A DNA stretch of 64,000 bases, from NCBI GenBank assembly GCA_003402375.1, contig QFXJ01000011.1, forward strand, positions 1 to 64,000, read 5' to 3'. The DNA comes from Candidatus Nitrotoga sp. CP45. Its GTDB lineage: Bacteria > Pseudomonadota > Gammaproteobacteria > Burkholderiales > Gallionellaceae. Positions 19,856-29,136 of the stretch are shown one piece after another. A model generated the notes under the pieces. That model was not told the DNA's origin, ran no database searches, and saw nothing but the letters and a program-made list of their open reading frames with translations. The translations under genes and the position numbers were made by a program. The number at the start of each line of letters is the position of its first letter. Within the stretch, counting starts at the first letter, position 1.

Positions 19856-20202
19856 TCCAAAGCTCCTCTTTTCCACTCGTAAATAAATCCAACTACGAGG
19901 ATAGCCAAGAAAATTAACATAGAGACGTATCCAAACAAACCGATTTCCTTCAGCACCACTGCCCAAGGAAACAGGAACGCGATTTCTAGATCGAATAGGA
20001 TAAATAAGATAGCAACGAGATAATAACGCACGTCGAATTTCATCCGCGCGTCTTCAAAAGCCCCAAAACCGCACTCATAAGGTGAGAGCTTTGCGTTGCT
20101 TGGGCGATTAGGAGCGGCCAGCCAACCTAACAGTAACGGTGCCACACCCATCGCCAGCCCAACGATTATAAACAACAAGATCGGAAAATAATTTTCCAAC
20201 AT
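19846..20202 (-). CDS. nuoA: NADH-quinone oxidoreductase subunit A
   Basis: First gene of the nuo operon: 118 residues and three membrane helices, with the conserved YECGFGAF and [14 protein letters not shown] loop and the acidic helix [15 protein letters not shown]. Together with NuoH and NuoJ it shapes the junction of the two arms. The promoter of the operon should lie in 20203-20300, between nuoA and the tRNA-Leu gene, or the operon may be read through from secG. Confidence 0.97.
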   Translation of the reverse strand: MLENYFPILLFIIVGLAMGVAPLLLGWLAAPNRPSNAKLSPYECGFGAFEDARMKFDVRYYLVAILFILFDLEIAFLFPWAVVLKEIGLFGYVSMLIFLAILVVGFIYEWKRGALEWE

Positions 20203-20304
20203 CTGAGCTTCCCCCCATTCATTTGGCGTTTTAAATAAAACTAACGCACGGAATGCATTTCTAGTTCAATTAACCAGAGCTCAGAAAACTTTGGCTTAAA
20301 TATT

Positions 20305-20389
20305 TGGTGCCGATGAGCAGACTCGAACTGCTACAGCTTTCGCCACTAGCCCCTCAAGCTAGCGTGTCTACCAATTTCACCACATCGGC
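20305..20389 (-). tRNA. tRNA-Leu (anticodon GAG)
   Basis: On the minus strand the gene begins gccgatgtggtgaaattggt, with a seven-base acceptor stem GCCGATG/CATCGGC, discriminator A and an encoded CCA end (20305-20307). The anticodon stem is CTAGC/GCTAG around loop TTGAGGG, with GAG at 20353-20355. A long variable arm and the TTCGAGTC T-loop are present, as expected of a class II leucine tRNA. It reads CUU/CUC codons. Its place between secG and nuoA is characteristic of betaproteobacteria. Confidence 0.96.
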
Positions 20390-20398
20390 ATAGTTCTA

Positions 20399-20749
20399 TT
20401 ATTTTGGTATTTCTTGCGACTTTGAATTACTGGTGTTGCTAGGTGCTGAGGTGGGCGTCACTGTCGACTGCGTCGGCTGTGATACCTCGTGTTTATCCAT
20501 TACGCCACGAGATTGCGATGGGTTAGCATAGATATAAGTTAAAGACAGGCTGGTAATAAAAAATATCCCTGTAGCCACAGCCGTACTGCGACTCAGAAAA
20601 TTAGCTGAACCGCTCGAGCCAAACACACTCCCGGCGGAACCTGTGCCAAAGGCAGCTCCCATGTCTGCCCCTTTGCCATGCTGCATTAACACCAACCCAA
20701 CGAGTACTATCGCCGTTAATACATGTATAACCCAAACGAAAATTTCCAC
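20399..20749 (-). CDS. secG: Protein translocase subunit SecG
   Basis: A 116-residue inner-membrane protein of the SecYEG channel with two hydrophobic helices ([15 protein letters not shown] and [18 protein letters not shown]). Between them is the conserved loop [13 protein letters not shown] followed by [11 protein letters not shown]. It assists SecA-driven protein export. The Ser/Thr/Pro-rich C-terminal tail is poorly conserved in the family. It lies 22 bases downstream of tpiA and is probably cotranscribed with it, followed by the tRNA-Leu. Confidence 0.95.
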   Translation of the reverse strand: MEIFVWVIHVLTAIVLVGLVLMQHGKGADMGAAFGTGSAGSVFGSSGSANFLSRSTAVATGIFFITSLSLTYIYANPSQSRGVMDKHEVSQPTQSTVTPTSAPSNTSNSKSQEIPK

Positions 20750-20771
20750 GTACTACTCCAAAATATCGAAT

Positions 20772-21527
20772 TTATTTTTGTCCAGCATTGCAAATACCTA
20801 AAAAATCTTCAGCAATCAACGATGCGCCACCGATCAGCCCACCATCAATATCCGGCATGGCGAACAATTCGGCTGCGTTGGAAGTATTAACACTACCACC
20901 ATAAAGTATACGCAAAGCCTGACCAAACTCCTCATCAAAACCGGCAATACGTTTGCGTATAAAAGCATGTACCTCTTGCGCCTGTTCTGGCGAAGCCGTC
21001 TTGCCAGTACCTATAGCCCAGACCGGCTCATAAGCAATTACCGCAGCACGGAATGACTGTACACCTCGCAGTTTAATAATTTCAGCCAGCTGTTCCGCTA
21101 CCACCGCCTCTGTCGTACCTGCTTCACGCTGCTCCAAAGTTTCGCCAACACAGATTATTGGCAATAACTCTGCCTTTTGAACCGCAGCGAATTTTTCTGC
21201 CACCAGCTGGCTACTTTCACCGTAGATGCTGCGTCGTTCAGAATGTCCAACGATCACATAGCCGCAGCCAAAATCACGCAACATAGGAACCGACACTTCG
21301 CCAGTGTAGGCTCCCTTGTTTGCTTGATGTACATCCTGCGCACCCCATTTTATTGGGGTTTCACGCAGCAGTAATTGCGTTTGTGCAAGATAGGGGAAAG
21401 GCACACACACAGCGCAATCTACCCCCGACATTTGCGCTACGCCATTTGCCACCTCTTTCAACAAAGCCTCATTTGCGGTCAGCGCCCCATTCATCTTCCA
21501 ATTTCCGACAATGAATTTGCGTTGCAT
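20772..21527 (-). CDS. tpiA: Triosephosphate isomerase
   Basis: Interconverts dihydroxyacetone phosphate and glyceraldehyde 3-phosphate in glycolysis and carbon fixation. It is 251 residues, a normal TIM barrel. Catalytic residues are all present: Lys11 in GNWKMNG, His95 in VIVGHSERR and Glu167 in AYEPVWAIGTG. The frame is open upstream to 21731, but those residues are unrelated to the family, so the start is the ATG at 21527 (MQRKFIVGNWKMN). Confidence 0.97.
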   Translation of the reverse strand: MQRKFIVGNWKMNGALTANEALLKEVANGVAQMSGVDCAVCVPFPYLAQTQLLLRETPIKWGAQDVHQANKGAYTGEVSVPMLRDFGCGYVIVGHSERRSIYGESSQLVAEKFAAVQKAELLPIICVGETLEQREAGTTEAVVAEQLAEIIKLRGVQSFRAAVIAYEPVWAIGTGKTASPEQAQEVHAFIRKRIAGFDEEFGQALRILYGGSVNTSNAAELFAMPDIDGGLIGGASLIAEDFLGICNAGQK

Positions 21528-22003
21528 TTTAACTGAGCCTTTCAAAACTACGAAGGCGGCTATCCTACCCGTGAAAATACAATCGGTCAATCTCACTTCT
21601 AGCCGTTGGTTAGCGACAAATAGCAATGCCCTCTTTCTTCCCAAAGAAAAATGTTCGCCGAAGTTTAACTCCCTCTTTGTTATTGATCTGATACAAATTG
21701 TTGAACTTATGATACATCTTTCGTATAGCAATCTGTATCAAAAATACACCTCTAAAACGCAGCAGTCTTTGAAGCGCCCCGACTTGAATCTGAGCTTTTA
21801 TGAATGCGGGTCAATTCGTTTCAGGCTCTACAATAATTCAGCCAAAAAACATGACGAATCATGTTCAATAAAACACATCATTGAAAATTGGTGATTTCAT
21901 TGAGTATGGGCTATCATGCCCCGTTCAAGCGAACGTTTTAATTTACTAATTAAAATCAGATTATTGAGACTTAATTCCTGCGGGCTTACACTAATATAGT
22001 GAC
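21528..22003. other. Divergent intergenic region
   Basis: 476 bases separate tpiA (minus) from the UPF0114 gene (plus), so promoters for both must be here. The sequence is AT-rich. A 127-codon plus-strand frame at 21511-21894 starts inside tpiA antisense and has no family resemblance; I regard it as chance. No RNA gene or long repeat is visible. Confidence 0.45.
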
Positions 22004-22561
22004 ATGCTAAATGCTATCGAAAAATGGTTCGAAGCCACGCTCTGGAACGGTCGTTTCGTTGTAGTGGTAGCAGTAGTGGCGAGCATGGCTGCCGCCATTG
22101 CAATTTTTTATATGGCCACGGTGGACGTGGTGTACCTTGTCAGCCACATGCTGCATTATGCCGACTTTGCACTGACTGATGAGGCACGCAAGCTTCTTCA
22201 CGACCAAACCATCTCTCATGTGGTGGAAGTGGTAGACGGTTACCTACTCGCAACTTTCATGCTGATTTTTGCGCTTGGTATGTATGAATTATTTGTTAGT
22301 GACATTGATGAAGCACATGGCAGCAAGACCTCCAGCAAGATTTTGGTTATTGCAAGCCTGGATGACCTCAAAGCGCGATTGGCCAAGGTAATCTTAATGA
22401 TTCTGATCGTCACCCTATTTGAGGAAGCGATGAATATGAAGATATCAACCTCGCTCGACCTGCTTTATTTCGGTGGTGCCATCGCTCTGATTGGTGCGTC
22501 GCTATTTTTGACCCACAAGGCGGAAGATCACGGAAAAGGTAGTAAACACCCAGAAGATTGA
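22004..22561 (+). CDS. UPF0114 (YqhA-type) inner-membrane protein
   Basis: A 185-residue membrane protein with four hydrophobic segments, at about residues 18-42, 76-96, 120-140 and 146-168. It has the family's features: FEATLWNGRFVVVVAVVAS at the start, VEVVDGYLLATFMLIFALGMYELF in the middle (shown here only as landmark), and SLDDLKARLAKVI. The family's function is unknown. It is not in an obvious operon: the next gene starts 81 bases downstream on the same strand. Confidence 0.9.
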   Translation: MLNAIEKWFEATLWNGRFVVVVAVVASMAAAIAIFYMATVDVVYLVSHMLHYADFALTDEARKLLHDQTISHVVEVVDGYLLATFMLIFALGMYELFVSDIDEAHGSKTSSKILVIASLDDLKARLAKVILMILIVTLFEEAMNMKISTSLDLLYFGGAIALIGASLFLTHKAEDHGKGSKHPED

Positions 22562-22642
22562 GTCGTGAATGCATCTCCAGTTTTCCATGATCCACTGTGG
22601 GCATGGCTGCTTTAATTACACTTTCCTGGCAAGTTGACAATC

Positions 22643-23308
22643 ATGGATACAGACTATTGGTGCGAGCGTTGGGTTAGAAGTGAAACGGGTTTCCATCAAA
22701 ATGAAATCAATCCGCACTTGCGGCAATTCTGGCCTGCGCTGAACCTTGCGCCAGGCAGCCGTGTATTCGTGCCACTTTGTGGCAAAAGCCAGGACATGCT
22801 TTGGTTACGAGCTCAAGGCCATGAAGTAGTTGGCGTGGAAATCAGTCCATTGGCGGTTGAAACATTTTTTGCCGAAAATGGCCTGCAAGCATCAGCTACA
22901 AAGCACGGTACCGCCAGTATTTATCAGACAGAAGGACTCCGGCTTCACTGCGGCGATTTTTTCCAGATGACAGCGGAAGATATGGCCGGGGTGAGCGCAG
23001 TTTTCGACCGCGCTTCTCTTATCGCGCTACCCCCATCGATGCGCAGTGCCTACGCAGCCCATATGCAGAATATTTTGGCTTCTGGCGTAAAAACTCTGTT
23101 GGTTACCTTCGATTACCCCCAACATGAAATGCAGGGGCCGCCTTTTAGCGTGAAGGAGCCGGAGGTAAGGGCGCTTTATGGGAAAACAAGCGAGGTAAGC
23201 CTGTTGCATAGTGCAGACATTCTCAACAAAGAAACACGCTTTCGCGATAAGGGAATAACCCAGTTGCAGGAAAATATTTTTCTTGTGACGCATAACAAAC
23301 AGGGTTAG
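22643..23308 (+). CDS. tpm: Thiopurine S-methyltransferase family protein
   Basis: A class I SAM-dependent methyltransferase of the bacterial TPMT family, 221 residues. Family blocks are WCERWVRSETGFHQN at the start, RVFVPLCGKSQDMLWL as the SAM-binding loop, GHEVVGVEISPLAVE for the acidic ribose contact, and DRASLIALPPSMR. Bacterial TPMTs are linked to methylation of selenium and tellurium compounds and thiopurines; the natural substrate here is unknown. I used the ATG at 22643; a TTG nine bases earlier keeps the frame. Confidence 0.92.
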   Translation: MDTDYWCERWVRSETGFHQNEINPHLRQFWPALNLAPGSRVFVPLCGKSQDMLWLRAQGHEVVGVEISPLAVETFFAENGLQASATKHGTASIYQTEGLRLHCGDFFQMTAEDMAGVSAVFDRASLIALPPSMRSAYAAHMQNILASGVKTLLVTFDYPQHEMQGPPFSVKEPEVRALYGKTSEVSLLHSADILNKETRFRDKGITQLQENIFLVTHNKQG

Positions 23309-23819
23309 GAAATAGCAATTGCCGCCCCCATCGCCAATCCAGTTTTCTGCATTTCTACGTCAAACGTGTAAAGGTAAATGCTTGGTAAGCAAGGGCCTGA
23401 TCACTGCCCTTTGCGGACTGCCAGACGTTGGCGTCTAAACATTTCATGTCTTTCATGATGTGTTGTTTGAGAAACCACCGGAAGCGGCTTCATCATATCT
23501 AACGTCCCAACATTTCACATTAAAACCCGCCATAGTCTACGGTGGAGCGGGGCCGATTCTGCGGCAATCAGGCACTCACGCCGCTCTTGCCTGCAAGAAA
23601 TTACATTTCCCACGCGAACATGACCTCCGTACCACTATTGTGCTGATTGTGGGTGTCCATTATTGGCAATCGACCTCAGGGATCGTTCGCACAAAACTTT
23701 AATCTTCTATTTTCCTAAACAAACACTACGGCACCACTTCAATAAATTCTTAATGTTGCCGTAATTTTCCTGAAACATTATTTCATTATCCTGCGCCCGT
23801 ACATTCAAAGGAGATGATG
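23309..23819. other. Intergenic stretch without a convincing gene
   Basis: A roughly 500-base spacer. The only frame of note, 23460-23702, has no ribosome site and no family resemblance. Near 23730 an imperfect inverted repeat (tacggca ... tgccgta) precedes the small gene at 23820. The promoter of that gene should be here. Nothing else is supported. Confidence 0.4.
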
Positions 23820-24050
23820 ATGTTTAACTTGATTCAGAAACCCGGACAGCCGAACGACTTACAAGCCTTGAATTTAGCTATCATTAAGGCAGAAGTGAGA
23901 GAGTCGCATCGATTGAGATATCAAATAGTTGCATCAAAAATGAGTGTCTATTTGAGTAATGCCAATGAAGAAATTGAACGCACAATGTTTAACCACTTTT
24001 GTGAACGTTTGCTACCAGTCACTTTTCGCGACTGGATGTCTAAACGTTAA
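23820..24050 (+). CDS. Small hypothetical protein, 76 aa
   Basis: A short soluble protein with a strong ribosome site (aaggag at 23808-23813). Three in-frame ATGs follow at 23814, 23817 and 23820; only the third has proper spacing. The sequence (NLAIIKAEVRESHRLRYQIVASKM) is helical and basic and ends CERLLPVTFRDWMSKR. The N-terminal part faintly recalls autoinducer-synthase or GNAT leader-like short proteins (VRESHRLRYQI), but this is not enough to assign a family. It is separated from the convergent ppx gene by 160 bases. Confidence 0.6.
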   Translation: MFNLIQKPGQPNDLQALNLAIIKAEVRESHRLRYQIVASKMSVYLSNANEEIERTMFNHFCERLLPVTFRDWMSKR

Positions 24051-24209
24051 CATACTGGCCTGAGGACACCGCAATAAATCACTATTTCCGCCCAAACCGG
24101 GCTTTATCTACCTGATTTATTTTACCAACATCAAGTTTTCCCAAATATCCATAAATTAATGGTTCTAAAACGGGACTTTTCTGGGAATTTTTTCTTTTTA
24201 TGCTACTAC

Positions 24210-25694
24210 TTAACTAATTACTGAAAAACTGACACCCACTGCCTTCCATTCTTTGATTTCTGCCTGTAACGCATTTTCTGTGAGCGGATTTTGCTCAATC
24301 CATTTTTTATCAAGTTTGATGCGATATTCATTGCCATTTTTTTTTAATTGCATTTTAGGCAAAGTCACATCCGTACGACTACGGCAAAACAAAACTGCCA
24401 GACGCAATGCTAATATTGCGGTCCAATCCTGTACTAATCCCGACAATTTTGGCACCTTAAAAAGCGACCCGCGTTGCGCTCTTACTTGCAACCCGAGCTG
24501 AAACTGCTCCATTTTAGAAAAACCCGGCATATCAGCATTTTCCAGAATGTAAGCTGCATGTTTGTGATAGCCGCTATGCGCGATAGAAATACCAATTTCA
24601 TGCAACCTGGCCACCCATTGCAGCTGTTGCTGCGCAGCCTCGATACCAACGCCATAACCGCCCTGAGTCACCTGCTTGAAAAGCGACAACGATAAGTCCT
24701 CAACACGTTGGGCTTGTAACGGATCAATATGGTAGCGTCGCATAAATTGAGTCACCGTAACATCACGCATATCCTGATGATGTAGACGGCCCAACAGATC
24801 ATGTAGCACCCCTTCTTTAAGGGCGGCATCAGCTACGCTCATATGCCGAATATTCAATTCAGTGAATATCGCCGACATAATGGCCAACCCACCAGGCAGG
24901 ACAGGAATGCGATCCGGTTTCAGGCCAAGTGCATCCAGCCGCTTGCATTCTCCTGCTTTCAGTAACATGGAACGCAGTTTCGCCAGTCCCTCTGCCGTTA
25001 TACCTTCATTACTCCAATCGTTTTGCTTTAACAAATCTGCCAATGCACGTGCGGTACCAGATGACCCAATCGCTTCTTGCCAATTTCCGCCGGAAAATTC
25101 AAAACGAATTGTTTGTAACTCCATACGTGCAGCGAGTTCCGCCTGCCGCATGGCATCTTTAGTAATTTTACCATCGCCAAAAAAACGCTTGCTATAGCTG
25201 ACGCATCCCATATACAAGCTTTCCATTCGAAGCGGCTCCAATCCCTCACCAATTACGCATTCGGTAGAGCCACCACCGATATCAACCACCAATCTATGAT
25301 TTTGTGAGGGTGGCATGCAATTTGCCACCCCCAGATAAATCAGCCGTGCCTCCTCTCGACCAGCAATTATTTCAATCGGAAAACCCAAGGCATCTTCTGC
25401 TTTTTCAAGAAAAGCGGTTGCATTTTTAGCCAGTCTGAAAGTATTGGTACCCACCACCCTTACGGCATGGACTGGTAAGCCACGTAAGCGCTCACCAAAA
25501 CGTTTGAGGCATGCAAGGGCACGTAGCTGGGACTCCTCGTCCAAAAAATTGTCCGGCGTCAGCCCTGCAGCGAGACGAACAGTGTCCTTCAAATAATCGA
25601 GTGGATATATCTGGTCGTCCACTACTCGCGCGACTTGTAGCCGGAAGCTATTGGAACCTAAATCCACCGCAGCAATGGTATCGTATGCTTGCAC
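24210..25694 (-). CDS. ppx: Exopolyphosphatase, Ppx/GppA family
   Basis: Hydrolyses terminal phosphates from polyphosphate (or pppGpp; the two activities cannot be separated by sequence here). It is 494 residues. An actin-like ATPase fold with AAVDLGSNSFRLQVAR at the start, the second phosphate loop VVDIGGGSTECVIG near residue 140, and GSSGTARAL. A C-terminal HD-like helical domain contains VARLHEIGISIAHSGYHKH, giving the long two-domain form of the family. It is probably a single gene, convergent with the small gene at 23820. Confidence 0.94.
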   Translation of the reverse strand: MQAYDTIAAVDLGSNSFRLQVARVVDDQIYPLDYLKDTVRLAAGLTPDNFLDEESQLRALACLKRFGERLRGLPVHAVRVVGTNTFRLAKNATAFLEKAEDALGFPIEIIAGREEARLIYLGVANCMPPSQNHRLVVDIGGGSTECVIGEGLEPLRMESLYMGCVSYSKRFFGDGKITKDAMRQAELAARMELQTIRFEFSGGNWQEAIGSSGTARALADLLKQNDWSNEGITAEGLAKLRSMLLKAGECKRLDALGLKPDRIPVLPGGLAIMSAIFTELNIRHMSVADAALKEGVLHDLLGRLHHQDMRDVTVTQFMRRYHIDPLQAQRVEDLSLSLFKQVTQGGYGVGIEAAQQQLQWVARLHEIGISIAHSGYHKHAAYILENADMPGFSKMEQFQLGLQVRAQRGSLFKVPKLSGLVQDWTAILALRLAVLFCRSRTDVTLPKMQLKKNGNEYRIKLDKKWIEQNPLTENALQAEIKEWKAVGVSFSVIS

Positions 25695-25958
25695 AGTAAT
25701 TACCTATCAATACAAAATCAACCACTTATGTGGCGTAGCATATGGCTTATCAAACTTTAATTGTATTCGACACAAAGTATCGCAATCATTTTGCCATTAC
25801 ATACATTTTTTCGTCATTTACAATAAAATTAATGGTTACCAATATCCATCGGTTTGCCAAAGGCAGCATTTCAATAATGGCATTCAGAGATTAATGCTAC
25901 GAAACCTGCTGAACAATGATCCCTCGTTTTGAACAAAATAACATATCGTAACGACCAC

Positions 25959-26441
25959 TTAATGTTTAGTGGGCCGGCCTGTTTTAAGTATTTCTACTTG
26001 TCCTACAACATTAACCAATTCAGGATCAGACAACTTGGACAGGCAAAGTAGCCCTGCCCGGAGCAATTCACTTTTCTTAACATGAACACCAACTAGCTGG
26101 CACTTTCTCTTTAATTCGGCGAATTGCGAATACTCATTTACGGGCATGGTGAAACTATCACGCACCATTTTAATTTTTTTAGGCTTATCTGCCTTCTTTG
26201 ATAACTTCTCCGTTTTAACCACTTTAGGCGGTGTTGCAACAGATTTTTCAGCAGTATTTTTGTTTGCTATTTTAGTGGGTACTTTATTGGGAGTCACTGC
26301 TTTAACCGTTAACACAGGCTTAGGCTTATTATTAACTACCGCTTTAGCTGGCAATGATTTCGTAACAACTCTAGATTTAGTAACAACTCTAGATTTAGTA
26401 ACAGGCTTGGCCTTAACAGCATTTTTTGTTTTTGTCGTCAT
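25959..26441 (-). CDS. Lys/Pro-rich protein with conserved C-terminal domain
   Basis: 160 residues. The first 95 are low-complexity, basic and disordered (Lys, Val, Ala, Pro, Thr), resembling histone H1-like tails, and include a repeated SRVVTK unit. The last 65 form an ordered domain: SFTMPVNEYSQFAELKRK, then VHVKKSELLRAGLLCL and SKLSDPELVNVVG. The C-terminal pattern (a short strand then two helices with KKSELLRAGL) resembles ribbon-helix-helix DNA-binding proteins and recurs in uncharacterised betaproteobacterial proteins. A nucleic-acid-binding role is inferred. The ATG at 26441 has a ggag site six bases upstream; a TTG at 26453 is less likely. Confidence 0.75.
   Translation of the reverse strand: MTTKTKNAVKAKPVTKSRVVTKSRVVTKSLPAKAVVNNKPKPVLTVKAVTPNKVPTKIANKNTAEKSVATPPKVVKTEKLSKKADKPKKIKMVRDSFTMPVNEYSQFAELKRKCQLVGVHVKKSELLRAGLLCLSKLSDPELVNVVGQVEILKTGRPTKH
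26362..26403. repeat. 18-base direct repeats inside the Lys-rich gene
   Basis: The 18-mer gtaacaactctagattta occurs twice in tandem at 26362-26379 and 26380-26397, followed by the beginning of a third copy. It encodes the repeated SRVVTK unit on the minus strand. Such in-frame repeats can change copy number by slippage and so vary tail length. Confidence 0.85.
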
Positions 26442-26886
26442 GACTCGCTCCAAATTAAATGAAAATTTAACAAATTATCACGTGTGCATACACGTGCAGC
26501 CATTTTACACCGTAACGATATAAATTGTTTATATCAATATAAACACATAAGCTTTATCCTATTTAATAATTTATATTCAAATAGTTAAATATACACCCTT
26601 GATAGCCTGGATCACACAAAATACTGGCCAAAACATAAAAATAACGCTTCTAAAGTTAAAAACTTACTAGAAAAATAACAGCAACCCGATTTTATTGGCT
26701 TGCGCCAAGACTGGAAAGCCGCTCTGAACCAGTTTAATATTCAGCTTGAGTACGGGGCACACAGCGACATTGGAACCAATGCCAGCATATAATCGTATGC
26801 GGCGCCATGCGCACTCCGAACTTTGTGCTGAATAGCCTAAGGTTTTATGCAATCCTCACTTAAGTTTTAATAGAGTTAATTAGTTT
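26442..26886. other. AT-rich divergent intergenic region
   Basis: It separates the Lys-rich gene (minus) from trhO (plus) and should hold both promoters. The part at 26500-26660 is strongly AT-rich. At 26667-26852 a short minus-strand frame ends in an aromatic residue, but it has no supported start or family. No RNA gene is seen. Confidence 0.4.
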
Positions 26887-27831
26887 ATGTCCAATATTGT
26901 TATTGCTGCACTATATAAGTTTGCCAGACTCCCTGATTACCGCGAGATGCAGAACGGTTTACTCGATTTTTGCGTTGCGCAGGGACTCAATGGAACAATT
27001 TTACTTGCTGCGGAAGGTGTTAACGGGACTGTCGCCGGAACACGTGCGGGGGTGGATGCACTGATGTTTTTCTTGCGGGCTGATGCCCGATTGGCAGGCA
27101 TCGAGCACAAAGAGTCCTATTCTGATGAAATGCCTTTTGACAGGATGAAGGTCCGCCTGAAAAAGGAGATCGTCACGCTAGGTGTACCAGGCGTAGATCC
27201 GAACGAAAAGGTCGGAACTTACGTGGATGCGGAACACTGGAATGCCCTAATTTCCGATCCAGATGTAGTGCTTATTGATACACGAAACGGCTACGAATAC
27301 GATATAGGAACTTTTCGTGGCGCAGTTGACCCACGCACCACGACATTCCGCGAGTTTCCCGCGTACATCAGCAAAAATCTTGATCCCGCCAAGCATAAAA
27401 AAATTGCCATGTTCTGCACTGGCGGAATTCGGTGTGAAAAGGCGACTTCTTTCATGCTCGGACAGGGTTTCGAAGAGGTTTACCACCTACAGGGCGGGAT
27501 CCTCAAGTATCTGGAAAATATTCCTGCTGAACAGAGTATGTGGGAGGGCGAATGCTTCGTATTCGACCAGCGGATTTCTGTTGGACAGGGCCTGAAAGTA
27601 GGGACGCATGATCAATGCTTCGCTTGCCGCCATCCCGTTTCCCAGGAAGAAAAAGCCTCATCCCGTTATCAGGCTGGTATTTCCTGTCCGCATTGCTTTG
27701 ATACCCTGCCGCAAAAAACACGTGAACGTGCAATTGAACGGCACAAACAAAATGAACTGGCACGTAAACGAGGTGGCTCACATATCGGAGTGCCACAAAA
27801 AAAACAAACAGAGACGCAAAGCGAGCGCTGA
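26887..27831 (+). CDS. trhO: tRNA uridine(34) hydroxylase TrhO (rhodanese family)
   Basis: 314 residues. The N-terminal acylphosphatase-like domain (about 1-100) contains [19 protein letters not shown]. The rhodanese domain (about 120-215) has active-site Cys177 in [14 protein letters not shown]-terminal cysteine-rich part has CFACRHPV and SCPHC, a probable zinc site. The family (formerly UPF0176/YceA) hydroxylates uridine 34 of tRNAs to 5-hydroxyuridine using oxygen. It is of full length and a single gene. Confidence 0.94.
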   Translation: MSNIVIAALYKFARLPDYREMQNGLLDFCVAQGLNGTILLAAEGVNGTVAGTRAGVDALMFFLRADARLAGIEHKESYSDEMPFDRMKVRLKKEIVTLGVPGVDPNEKVGTYVDAEHWNALISDPDVVLIDTRNGYEYDIGTFRGAVDPRTTTFREFPAYISKNLDPAKHKKIAMFCTGGIRCEKATSFMLGQGFEEVYHLQGGILKYLENIPAEQSMWEGECFVFDQRISVGQGLKVGTHDQCFACRHPVSQEEKASSRYQAGISCPHCFDTLPQKTRERAIERHKQNELARKRGGSHIGVPQKKQTETQSER

Positions 27832-28060
27832 TGCCATTAATGGCTATTTACACTCTAGGCAGAAATGGAATCCGTTGCGCGATTAAATCCGCAGCTTCCT
27901 ACCTGAAGAAAAAAAATATATTCTCGACATTGGCGCGTAATTGGTGACATCATTCGAAGGTATCAGCCATTGTGCGATCAATGATTCTGACTTATAAACT
28001 TATTCCCACAGCGTTAATTAGATTTGCCGCTGGCCACGATTAAAATAACGGAGAGAAATT

Positions 28061-28936
28061 ATGAAGCCATCAACACCCGCTGGGGCGGTTACTAAAGATT
28101 TTGAGGAAGGTGAAAGGCTTATCGCCAGCAAAGACTACGCTAAGGCCTTAAAATCATTCAAGAAAGCCGCAGAACATGGGCATGCGCTGGCACAAAACTA
28201 TATGGGTCTAATCTATGCAAAAAGCTTGGGAGTAACACAAGACTTTCAGAAAGCGGAGCATTGGTTTCGCAAGTCAGCAGAGCAAGGAGAGCCATTAGCA
28301 GAAAATAACCTTGGACTCATGTATGCCAGAGGTGAAGGGGTTGCACAGGATTACCAGCAGGCGGTATTTTGGTTGCTCAAAGCCGCCGAGCAGGGAAACT
28401 CGGAGGCACAATATAATCTTGCATTCATGTATGCAAAAGGCCAGGGTGTTACCCAAAACGATGAGCAGGCAGTTCATTGGTTTCGCAAGGCTGCAGAGCA
28501 GGGAGATGAAGTGGCCCAATATAACCTGGCCTTTATGTATGAAAAAGGCATAGGCGTTAAGCAGGATTACCAGCAAGCTGTGTTTTTATACAGCATGGCT
28601 GCAGGACAGGGAAGCGCAGATGCCCAATTAAATCTGGGCGGCTTGTACGACACGGGTGAAGGTGTCGAACAGGATCAAAAGCAGGCTGTAACTTGGTGGA
28701 GTAAAGCCGCAGAAAAGGGGCATCCGATCGCACAAAACAATTTGGGCCTTATGTATGCGCAGGGCCATGGCGTTACACAGGATTACATCGAAGCACATAA
28801 ATGGTTCAATCTTGCCAGTGAGGCTGGTGATGAAAGTGCAAAAAATGGGCTGAAAATCGCGGAATCGTTTATGACAGCCGCCCAAATTGCCGAAGCGAAA
28901 GAATTGGCAAGTGATTGGAAAAAATCCCGCTCATAG
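28061..28936 (+). CDS. Sel1-repeat protein, no signal peptide
   Basis: 291 residues made almost wholly of Sel1-like repeats of 36 residues (ALAQNYMGLIYAKSLGVTQD, then similar units), about seven copies from residue 25. No signal peptide or transmembrane segment is visible, so it is probably cytoplasmic, unlike the Sel1 protein at 804. It has a clear ribosome site (ggagag, eight bases before the ATG). The C-terminus ends with a short charged helix after the last repeat. Role: protein-protein scaffold, partner unknown. A strong terminator follows at 28967. Confidence 0.85.
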   Translation: MKPSTPAGAVTKDFEEGERLIASKDYAKALKSFKKAAEHGHALAQNYMGLIYAKSLGVTQDFQKAEHWFRKSAEQGEPLAENNLGLMYARGEGVAQDYQQAVFWLLKAAEQGNSEAQYNLAFMYAKGQGVTQNDEQAVHWFRKAAEQGDEVAQYNLAFMYEKGIGVKQDYQQAVFLYSMAAGQGSADAQLNLGGLYDTGEGVEQDQKQAVTWWSKAAEKGHPIAQNNLGLMYAQGHGVTQDYIEAHKWFNLASEAGDESAKNGLKIAESFMTAAQIAEAKELASDWKKSRS

Positions 28937-28966
28937 ATGTTGGTGATCAGTGGACTAATGTTTATT

Positions 28967-29022
28967 ATCTGCCACAACGTACCTTTACGTGTAAGGCAAC
29001 GGTATGTTGTGGCAGATCTTTT
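28967..29022 (+). terminator. Rho-independent terminator after the Sel1 gene
   Basis: Positions 28967-28983 pair perfectly with 29001-29017 (17 bp, one G-T pair) with a 17-base loop that can itself form a small stem. A run of five T follows at 29018-29022. It ends transcription of the Sel1 gene and insulates radA, which starts 115 bases downstream. Confidence 0.9.
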
Positions 29023-29136
29023 TACCCCGCAGCAAAAAATTCCCCGCTTTTAACCTCGTTTAAACCTGGCCTTATTTAGAAATTTTAATTTTTGACGGCG
29101 CCAACTTCCCTACCCTGCTTCAAATATAAGGTAATC

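Noticed and set aside
21511-21894. 127-codon plus-strand open frame
   Set aside because: Begins antisense to tpiA and runs through the promoter region; no family resemblance.
23460-23702. 80-codon plus-strand open frame
   Set aside because: No ribosome site, no recognisable sequence pattern, lies in a gene-poor spacer.
26667-26852. Short minus-strand frame ending in Phe, as outer-membrane proteins do
   Set aside because: No start signal, no barrel pattern and no homologous feature that I can defend.
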